From NCBI GenBank assembly GCA_964480635.1, contig CAYZQE010000068.1, forward strand, positions 1-12,927: a stretch of 12,927 nucleotides of DNA. The letters are read 5' to 3'. Shown here piece after piece: positions 7,162 through 12,927 of this stretch; position 1 is the stretch's first letter, and each line of letters opens with the position of its first letter. The stretch is from CAYZQE01 sp964480635. Lineage in GTDB: Bacteria; Pseudomonadota; Gammaproteobacteria; GCA-001735895. A program made the position numbers and the translations under genes. The notes beneath the pieces are model-generated. The model saw only the letters and a program-made list of their open reading frames with translations. It was not told where the DNA came from and did not search any database.

Positions 7162-8124
7162 TTAATCGAATGACCCACCACAACTACTGCCTTGACCAGC
7201 CGTACAGCCATAACAGTGGTCTGCCACAATTATGCCAATATCATCGAGTGATTGAGTTAATAGATCAGTGATTTTTAATTTGTCACCTTGCTCATCTACA
7301 GTATTTAATTTTAGCATTTGATTAAAATCACAATCATATAAAAACCCCTGCCAATCAACGCTAATTTGATTACGGCACATGACTGATTTTAAGTTTTCGG
7401 CACTGTATGACACTTTAAGTAAATTCATATATTCACTAAATTGACCTTTAGACATCAAAGTACTGCCAAATCGTGCGATAGGCATATTAGTAATGGTAAA
7501 AATTTCGTTAAAATGAATATTAAACTTTTCACCCAAAAACTTTTTATAGTCTTTTTTTAGTTCGGCTTGAGAAGGTGGTAAAAAGGGCCCTGTTGGGTTG
7601 TAAACTAAATTAAGTTGTAAGCCTTCATCGGACTGGCCATAACCCAAAGCATTGAGCTGCTGTAATGCATCAATACTTTTTTGGTAAACACCATCACCTC
7701 TTTGCCCATCCACATTTTCTTCTAGATAACACGGTAAGGAGGCCACAATTTCAACGCCCTGTTCGGCTAAAAACTCGGCTAAGCCTTCATAACCTGGCTC
7801 TGATAATACGGTTAAATTACAACGATCAATCACCTTAACATTAAGCTTTCTCGCTTCGGCCACTAAATATCTAAAGTCTGGATTCATTTCAGGTGCACCA
7901 CCGGTTAAATCCAATGTTTTAATATCATTTTTCTCAATCACTTTTAAAATATCATCAACGATATTGCGCTGCATAATTTCGGTACGCCTTGGCCCCGCAT
8001 TGACATGACAATGCAAACATTGCTGATTACATAAATAACCTAAATTCACCTGTAATACATCCAGTGAACTGCGCTTTAAACTAGGGAAATCTGTGTTTTG
8101 TAATAATGGCCAGCTATCTAACAT
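7162..8124 (-). CDS. arsS: ArsS-type radical SAM/Cys-rich (selenodomain-family) protein
   Basis: A 320-aa cytoplasmic iron-sulfur enzyme. The radical SAM cluster motif CNQQCLHC supplies C32, C36 and C39; TGGAPEMN (residues about 94-101) is the SAM-binding GGE-like segment. Further hallmarks are NLVYNPTGPFLPPSQ, MPIARFG, a mid-protein CRNQISVDWQGFLYDCDFN stretch that may ligate an auxiliary cluster, and a C-terminal CYGCTAGQGSSCGG (C304, C307, C315). This pattern is that of TIGR04167; a cyanobacterial member, ArsS, acts in arsenosugar synthesis, and some relatives carry selenocysteine near the C-terminus. No arsM or other arsenic gene is visible here, so the arsenosugar role is inferred from family only. 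It is first in the minus-strand run, ahead of the fused transferase. Family assignment is firm; the symbol is provisional. Confidence 0.9.
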   Translation of the reverse strand: MLDSWPLLQNTDFPSLKRSSLDVLQVNLGYLCNQQCLHCHVNAGPRRTEIMQRNIVDDILKVIEKNDIKTLDLTGGAPEMNPDFRYLVAEARKLNVKVIDRCNLTVLSEPGYEGLAEFLAEQGVEIVASLPCYLEENVDGQRGDGVYQKSIDALQQLNALGYGQSDEGLQLNLVYNPTGPFLPPSQAELKKDYKKFLGEKFNIHFNEIFTITNMPIARFGSTLMSKGQFSEYMNLLKVSYSAENLKSVMCRNQISVDWQGFLYDCDFNQMLKLNTVDEQGDKLKITDLLTQSLDDIGIIVADHCYGCTAGQGSSCGGSFD

Positions 8125-8198
8125 TTTATACTCGTAAAAGGATGATTATTTATGACCATAACTATACCATAGAGTTTAATTTTTAAACTCTAACAATC
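8125..8198. promoter_or_regulatory. Divergent intergenic region with perfect inverted repeat
   Basis: Seventy-four bases separate two divergently transcribed genes, so promoters for both runs should lie here. A perfect inverted repeat AGAGTTTAA-TTT-TTAAACTCT occupies 8171-8191, ending seven bases before the Nudix ATG and taking the place where its SD would be; no SD is visible for that gene. On the minus strand TATAGT (8166..8161) could be a -10 element for the arsS run, but no well-spaced -35 is evident. The repeat could be an operator or a leader hairpin limiting Nudix translation. Confidence 0.45.
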
Positions 8199-8651
8199 AT
8201 GAAATACCCCTTAACGGGCGTCGCTGCCATCATCACTTACCAAGATAAAATATTAATTGGTAAACGCATTGACCTTGATACCCCTAGCTGGCAGTTACCT
8301 GGCGGCCTCATTGAATTAGGTGAAACCCCCAATCAGGCCGTCATCAGGGAAACGCTAGAAGAGACAAATTTACAGTTGCAAAATGAACAATTAATCGCTG
8401 TTACTAACAATGTTTTTTGTGCGTCAGACCACAGTATTTCGTTAATTTTTAAAGCAAAATGCAAAAACCCTACTAAGCTCAATTTAGAAGAAAAGAATAA
8501 ATGTGGCACATGGTATTGGGAAACATGGGATAAGCTTCCTCAACCCTTATTTCTACCATTACAAATTCTTTTTGACAGTGGATACCACCCTTTTCATGCC
8601 TTTAATAACGCAACCTCGAAGAATAAAACAAATAATTGCTTTATTTTTTAA
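8199..8651 (+). CDS. Nudix hydrolase, NUDT15/MTH2-like
   Basis: A 150-aa pyrophosphohydrolase that should cleave a nucleoside di- or triphosphate or similar compound with Mg2+. The Nudix box runs from G36 to L58: G-x5-E42-x7-R50-E51-x2-E54-E55-x2-L58, with Asn57 where Gly is usual; all metal-binding Glu residues are present. The surrounding sequence resembles NUDT15-type enzymes, as I recall them: ILIGKR near the N-terminus, WQLPGGLIELGET (31-43), a later WYWETWDKLP segment, and GYHPF after the fold. Substrate (oxidised or ordinary dNTPs, or another compound) cannot be told from sequence. It is the first gene of the plus-strand run, 55 bp before the PP2C gene, with no clear SD and a hairpin immediately upstream. 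Coding and family are confident. Confidence 0.9.
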   Translation: MKYPLTGVAAIITYQDKILIGKRIDLDTPSWQLPGGLIELGETPNQAVIRETLEETNLQLQNEQLIAVTNNVFCASDHSISLIFKAKCKNPTKLNLEEKNKCGTWYWETWDKLPQPLFLPLQILFDSGYHPFHAFNNATSKNKTNNCFIF

Positions 8652-8706
8652 CCATTAAGCGCTATAAGTTAAAGTTAATTATTAAGTATTAGACTATTAA
8701 ACACAA

Positions 8707-10584
8707 ATGAATGTAGAATTTGACATTGGCGGCGACCAGATCGATGGTGCCCGCGATTACCAAGAAGATGCTTTTATGGTATCTCAGTTAGGTGAAACAC
8801 CTGATGGTCAAAAATCTGCGTTGATCATCATGGCTGATGGTATGGGTGGTCACGCTGCGGGTAATATTGCCAGTAATATGGTTGTCGCGTCATTCAACAA
8901 ATCATTTCAGTCCCAGTTTCCACCCAAAAAACCGCCTAATGCATTAAATAAAGCTCTTTTAAGCGCCAACGAGCAAATTGCTACGTCGGTTAAAGAAACC
9001 CCCGCTTTATCTGGCATGGGTTGCACCATGGTCACTGCCTATCTTGAAGGCAATGATCTTTGGTGGGTCAGTGTTGGTGACAGTCACTTATACCTAATTA
9101 GAAATAAAGAACTCATTAAGCAAAATGCTGACCATAGTTATGGCGCATTCCTTGACCTAATGATCGAACAAGGCGAAGAAGTTGACGAAACAGCGGGCAT
9201 GTCCCGCAATATGCTTATGAGCGCTATGACTGGCGTTGAAATTTCTAGCATAGATTGCCCAGAGTCACCGTTAAAAGTTGAGCCCGGTGATCGCGTTATT
9301 ATTGCGAGTGATGGCTTAGATACCATCGGTGCTGGCGCAATCATTCAATACTCTGCTTGGTCAAATACGGCAAAAGAATGTGTTTATGCTTTGTTAAAAG
9401 CTGTTGAAGACGTAAAACGGAAAAAACAAGATAACACCACCATTATTGTTGTCGATATCAAAGGCAAACCCGATGCAGAAAAAGCCAATCCTCAACTCAG
9501 CACTAATGAAGAGCCTAAACAACAATCAAAAGCAAGAAAAAGAATCACTGATCTAGTGATTGAAGATGAAGAACAGTCTTCTGGCATTATTTTAAAGCTA
9601 TTCATTATTCTGGTACTAGTTGGCGGTGGTTATTATGCTTGGGTTAGTGGTTTAATCGACAATGGGCTTGCTTCAATCTCTGGGTTAGTCACTAAAGATA
9701 TCGGTCATAGCAATGACATTTCGCCACCTATTGTGACGCTCACTGAAAAATCGACTTTGATTAAAGCCCCAGCCGTCAATAAGGCACCTGTTTATACTGC
9801 GCCGCGTAAACCACCTAGTATTAAAAAACCACAAACCACTGTCGCAGCACCAGTCGCTAAATCCTTTAATGACACGATGACTATTGGCGGTACGGCACCG
9901 GCTATGATGAACATTCCTCAAGGTAAATTTCGTATGGGTGGCGCATCAGCTTTTGTCGCGCCGGATGAATCACCACGACATGTTGTTACTCTTAAAGCCT
10001 TCGCTATATCTCAATATGAAGTGACTTTCGCCGAATATGCAATCTTTGCAAAAGCTACTGGCAAGAAAGCTCCAGATAGTAAAACATGGGACAAAGACAA
10101 TCATCCCGTGATTCAAGTCTCGTGGAACGATGCCTTACAATATACCCAGTGGTTAAGTCTTCAAACTGGCTTTAAATATCGCCTCCCTAGCGAATCTGAA
10201 TGGGAATATGCCGCTCGCGCAGGCACAAGCACATCATATTGGTGGGGTAGTGATAAAGGCATCAACAATGCTCAATGCTTTGACTGCGGCGGTGATCTCA
10301 ATCCTAATAAACCTGCAAAAATAGGTTCATTTAAAGCTAATAACTTTGGTCTATATGATATTCTTGGCAATGTGTTTGAGTGGACTCACGATTGCTATCA
10401 TAACAACTATATAAACGCACCTACTGATGGTAGCTCATGGGACGGCGGAGACTGTAGTGTGCGCGTTGCTAGAGGCGGCGCTTATGCCAGCCCAGCATCA
10501 TCAATGAGAGCATCAAATAGAGAAAAATTCAAAAGCAATCAAGGGCGTGATCACATTGGTATTCGTTTAGCGAGAGAGCTATAA
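8707..10584 (+). CDS. PP2C Ser/Thr phosphatase - TM - SUMF1/FGE-like fusion protein
   Basis: A 625-aa fusion. Residues 1-252 form a PP2C (PPM) phosphatase with its metal ligands: RDYQEDA (16-22; Gln replaces the common Asn), ADGMGGHAAG (43-52), GMGCTMV (103-109), VSVGDSHLYL (121-130), IASDGL (199-204) and DNTT (242-245). A charged linker with KARKR (275-279) precedes one transmembrane helix (about 293-317), predicting a cytoplasmic phosphatase. A Pro/Lys-rich spacer (about 340-386) leads to a SUMF1/FGE-sulfatase domain (about 398-624): MNIPQGKFRMGG, VIQVSWNDAL (468-477), RLPSESEWEYAARAG (492-506), GLYDILGNVFEW (548-559), RVARGGAY (586-593). The Cys pair used by true formylglycine-generating enzymes is absent after RGGAY, so this domain more likely binds or senses something in the periplasm. 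No partner kinase lies in the window. The start ATG has no strong SD. Confidence 0.92.
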   Translation: MNVEFDIGGDQIDGARDYQEDAFMVSQLGETPDGQKSALIIMADGMGGHAAGNIASNMVVASFNKSFQSQFPPKKPPNALNKALLSANEQIATSVKETPALSGMGCTMVTAYLEGNDLWWVSVGDSHLYLIRNKELIKQNADHSYGAFLDLMIEQGEEVDETAGMSRNMLMSAMTGVEISSIDCPESPLKVEPGDRVIIASDGLDTIGAGAIIQYSAWSNTAKECVYALLKAVEDVKRKKQDNTTIIVVDIKGKPDAEKANPQLSTNEEPKQQSKARKRITDLVIEDEEQSSGIILKLFIILVLVGGGYYAWVSGLIDNGLASISGLVTKDIGHSNDISPPIVTLTEKSTLIKAPAVNKAPVYTAPRKPPSIKKPQTTVAAPVAKSFNDTMTIGGTAPAMMNIPQGKFRMGGASAFVAPDESPRHVVTLKAFAISQYEVTFAEYAIFAKATGKKAPDSKTWDKDNHPVIQVSWNDALQYTQWLSLQTGFKYRLPSESEWEYAARAGTSTSYWWGSDKGINNAQCFDCGGDLNPNKPAKIGSFKANNFGLYDILGNVFEWTHDCYHNNYINAPTDGSSWDGGDCSVRVARGGAYASPASSMRASNREKFKSNQGRDHIGIRLAREL

Positions 10585-10665
10585 TTATTGGAATTTATAC
10601 ACCCAATAACATTATTATCAACTTTTTTACAAACCAACAAAAACTCTGTATTCCTGTTTTACTGA
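10572..10665 (+). promoter_or_regulatory. lptD start region: SD-like GAGAGA, TTG, and T TTT TTA slippery heptamer
   Basis: GAGAGA (10572-10577), at the end of the upstream gene, is followed 10 bases later by TTG at 10588, three bases after that gene's stop. From this TTG a 25-codon frame runs to TGA at 10663-10665. Within it, T TTT TTA at 10623-10629 is in the exact X XXY YYZ phase for a -1 shift, and the shift enters the lptD frame just before its signal-peptide core. No obvious downstream stem-loop or pseudoknot is seen. A seventh T in this run would produce the same fusion without any frameshift. Confidence 0.45.
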
Positions 10666-12821
10666 GTTTTACTTTCTTTTATACGCCAGTACTTGTTGCC
10701 GCTGAGAATGCGGGACTGTGCGCTATCCCCATTATTAAAAAACAAATCGTAGACCCTTTACTGCCCGAACAACCCATTTCAATTTCAGCAGATTTTTTAA
10801 ACATAAGTCATAGTTCTCACATTGAATTTAATGGGGATGTGATTTTTGAGCAGCGCCCTAACACGCTTATTAAGGCAGAACATCTCATTTTCAATAATGA
10901 CGAGGATATTATTATTTCGCCCTCCCCGTCGTTGTTTATTTCAGAAACAGGTCAGATAAAATCAAATTCTTTTATTTTTAACCATGCAGAACAAAGCGGT
11001 GAATTTAACAATGTGTCATTACAGTTTTTAGATAGCCACCGATTTACGACTGCAGCAAAGTTACAGCAATTAAATGAACATGAGCAACGGTTAGACGATT
11101 TTCATTTTACGACCTGTGAGCCCAATAGTGTTGCTTGGGAGCTAAGCAGTAAATCGATCCATTTAAATTATGATACGGGTATGGGAACAGCCAAGCATGC
11201 CAAAATATATTTATTTGATGTGCCTATTTTTTATTTCCCTTATTTTCAGTTTCCAATTGATGATGAACGGCATAGCGGCCTGCTCATGCCTTCTGTTGCC
11301 TTCTCGTCAAATAATGGCGATTCTCTTTCCATCCCCTTTTATTGGAATATACACTCACAATTTGATAGCACGCTAGAACTCAACACTAATTCTAAACGTG
11401 GCTTACAAATCAATACTGAAAACAGATACCTGACTGAAACAACCGAAGGCTCTTTAATCACCTCGTCACTTGATGATAAAAAAGAAAATGACAAACGTTA
11501 TTTTTATCGCCTGACTCAACTGTCGCATTTAGCTGATAACCTAAATTTAAGTTTGCTTGCCCAAACAGTCAGCGATGAAGATTTCTTTAATGACTTTAGC
11601 CTTATCAGTTTAGCTAAAACACCTAAGTTTTTAGAGCGTTATCTCAGTATTAAACATACTACGTCGCATTGGAATTCAACGCTGTTATTGAAAAATCATC
11701 AAGTGCTGGATCAATCACAATCAATCGCTTCAAGGCCTTATGAACAATGGCCTAAAATAAGTACTGTTGGGCAATTTAAGGTTTTTGATAAAACGTCTGA
11801 ACTGAATATCGAGCAAAGTTACGTTAACTTTAAAAAAGATGGCGCTGTCACTGGCGAACGCTTTATTTTTAATCCGAGCATTAGTCGTAAGTGGTCTAAT
11901 AGTTATTCATTTATTGAACCTAAAATCAGTTACTCATTTAGCCAATATCAGCTGACGCAACTTGATAATAGCCATGAACAAATCAACCGAAGCTTGGCCA
12001 CTTTCAGTATCGATAGTGGCTTGTTTTTTGAGCGTATCGCGAATGAAGAAAAAGGGTGGCTACAAACCTTAGAGCCGCGTTTATTTTATCTCAACACGCC
12101 CTATAAAGATCAAAGTAATATTCCAGATTTTGACACTTCCAACTTGTCGAGTAGCTATTCAAATTTATTTAAAACCAATCGTTTTACTGGCGGCGATAGG
12201 ATCGGCGACTCAAAACAGTTAACCTTTGGCCTAAGCTCTAGACTTCTCGACTTAAATTCGGGCTTAGAAATTTTTCGCATCAGTGTTGGACAAACTTATT
12301 TTCAAGAAAATCGTCTAGTACAACTAGACGGAACAGGCATTACTGAAGAAAAAAACTCAGATTTATTTTTAGAAATAGCCAGTCAGCCACAGAAACATTG
12401 GAAAACCTCAGTAAACTTAACGCAACAAGCCGACACGAGTTTTATCAAACAAAAAGTCTTTAAGCTATCGTACCAAAACAATGCCAATATTTTTAATCTA
12501 AGCTATCGCTTGAAAGGCACCGAAGATACCATAGAATTAGAACAAACTGATATTTCGATGGTCTACCCTATCAACAATCAATGGACATTCTTTGCTAAAC
12601 GACAATATTCATTAATTGACCACCAGAATGTGGAGCAATTAATCGGTACAAGTTATGATAGCTGCTGCTGGTCATTTTCTGTTATTGCTTTAGAAAGTAC
12701 CGACGATAATTTTGAAGAGTTTGATCGCTCTATCTACTTTCAATTTACATTAAAGGGCTTATCTAATATTGGAAGAGACAACGATAACTTGCTAAAAAAT
12801 AGCATTCCTGGCTACCATTAA
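10588..12821 (+). CDS. lptD: LPS-assembly protein LptD (start unresolved; -1 shift or non-canonical start)
   Basis: Outer-membrane beta-barrel of the LptD-LptE translocon that inserts lipopolysaccharide into the outer leaflet. The lptD frame is open from 10551 to the stop at 12821. It encodes a signal peptide (KLCIPVLLSFTFFYTPVLVA, core about 10641-10700), an OstA-like N-terminal domain (SISADFLNI; HIEFNGDVIFEQ) and the barrel (KIYLFDVPIFYFPYFQFPID; SGLLMPS; LQTLEPRLFYLNTPYKDQSN; C-terminal FTLKGLSNIG). All four disulfide cysteines are present: codons at 10719, 11115, 12663 and 12666. The first in-frame canonical start is GTG 10839, which would remove the signal peptide and first Cys, so it is wrong. 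No ATG/GTG/TTG precedes it in frame. The coordinate given uses TTG 10588 plus a -1 shift; ATT at 10611 or 10614 is the alternative. Confidence 0.9.
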
Positions 12822-12840
12822 GAAGATACTGAGTAAGTAC

Positions 12841-12927
12841 ATGAAATTTTACGAGCCAAATTTCACTCAGGATCTCCTTAAGGAGATCCTGATTAACTCC
12901 ATAAACTTTTACGATCTATCAAGCCGT
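12841..12927 (+). CDS. Possible 5' end of a downstream gene, unidentified
   Basis: An ATG 19 bases after the lptD stop opens a frame that stays open for 29 codons to the window edge, starting MKFYEPNFTQ and continuing hydrophilic. GAG about eight bases before could be a weak SD. The usual neighbour of lptD is surA, which needs a signal peptide; this N-terminus lacks one, so it is not a surA start. The frame runs through a perfect palindrome, which weakens the coding case. I do not recognise it, and only more downstream sequence would settle it. Confidence 0.3.
   Translation, partial: MKFYEPNFTQDLLKEILINSINFYDLSSR
12867..12892. repeat. Perfect 26-bp palindrome downstream of lptD
   Basis: A perfect inverted repeat with arms TCAGGATCTCCTT and AAGGAGATCCTGA. 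As RNA it would fold into an 11-bp stem with a TTAA loop. It could be the lptD terminator, but no T run follows on either strand, so a rho-independent terminator is doubtful. The arms carry CTCCTTA and AAGGAG, which mimic the anti-SD and SD sequences. It may instead be an operator, an RNA-processing hairpin or part of a dispersed repeat. Confidence 0.6.

Noticed and set aside
8161..8196. A sigma-70 promoter for the arsS run using TATAGT and TTGTTA
   Set aside because: The two boxes are about 24 bp apart, too far for a normal promoter, so only the -10-like box is mentioned.
8600..8660. A possible terminator at the end of the Nudix gene (AATAAA ... TTTATTTTTT)
   Set aside because: The stem is short, AT-only and imperfect with a large loop; the T run is not enough to call a terminator.
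10839..12821. LptD starting at GTG 10839
   Set aside because: This start would remove the signal peptide and the first of four conserved disulfide cysteines, both clearly encoded upstream in the same frame.
1..12927. Mobile elements, phage genes, CRISPR arrays, toxin-antitoxin or defence genes
   Set aside because: None seen: no transposase or integrase motifs, no spaced repeat array, and the genes read as ordinary chromosomal housekeeping and signalling genes.

Overview
The window looks like the chromosome of an AT-rich Gram-negative gammaproteobacterium. It has an outer-membrane LPS translocon gene (lptD) with all four disulfide cysteines, a class 2 (quinone-linked) dihydroorotate dehydrogenase, a YbcJ-type S4 protein and extensive c-di-GMP signalling. 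Genus cannot be settled from the sequence. I see no tRNA, rRNA, CRISPR array, transposase or phage gene. The layout is ordinary compact chromosome: two divergent gene runs leaving a 74-bp intergenic region at about 8125-8198.

Left run (minus strand, 8124 down to the left edge), eight tightly packed genes in transcription order: an ArsS-type radical SAM/Cys-rich protein; a fusion of the two glycosyltransferase-like proteins usually associated with that radical SAM family; pyrD; a small NTF2-like protein; a 240-aa protein I do not recognise; a 72-aa S4 RNA-binding protein; a FIST-domain sensor (NosP-like); and a PAS-PAS-GGDEF-EAL c-di-GMP enzyme cut by the left edge. Gaps are 0-18 bp, except about 67 bp before the FIST gene, where a second promoter is plausible. 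The FIST stop codon directly abuts the GGDEF/EAL start codon, so the last two genes read as a sensor-effector pair that would tie a small-molecule signal (nitric oxide, if the NosP analogy holds) to c-di-GMP.

Right run (plus strand, 8199 to the right edge): a NUDT15-like Nudix hydrolase; an unusual membrane-anchored fusion of a cytoplasmic PP2C phosphatase with a putatively periplasmic SUMF1/FGE-like domain; lptD; and possibly the start of another gene. The lptD frame is clearly open through a signal peptide and the first disulfide cysteine well upstream of its first in-frame canonical start (GTG 10839), but no ATG, GTG or TTG lies in that frame. A TTG with a Shine-Dalgarno-like sequence sits right after the preceding gene in the neighbouring frame. 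It joins the lptD frame through a correctly phased T TTT TTA heptamer, which means a -1 frameshift, a miscounted T run, or a non-canonical start. A perfect 26-bp palindrome follows lptD.

The points most worth a second look are the lptD 5' end, the PP2C-SUMF1 fusion, the FIST/c-di-GMP pair, the fused transferase next to the radical SAM gene, and the two palindromes.
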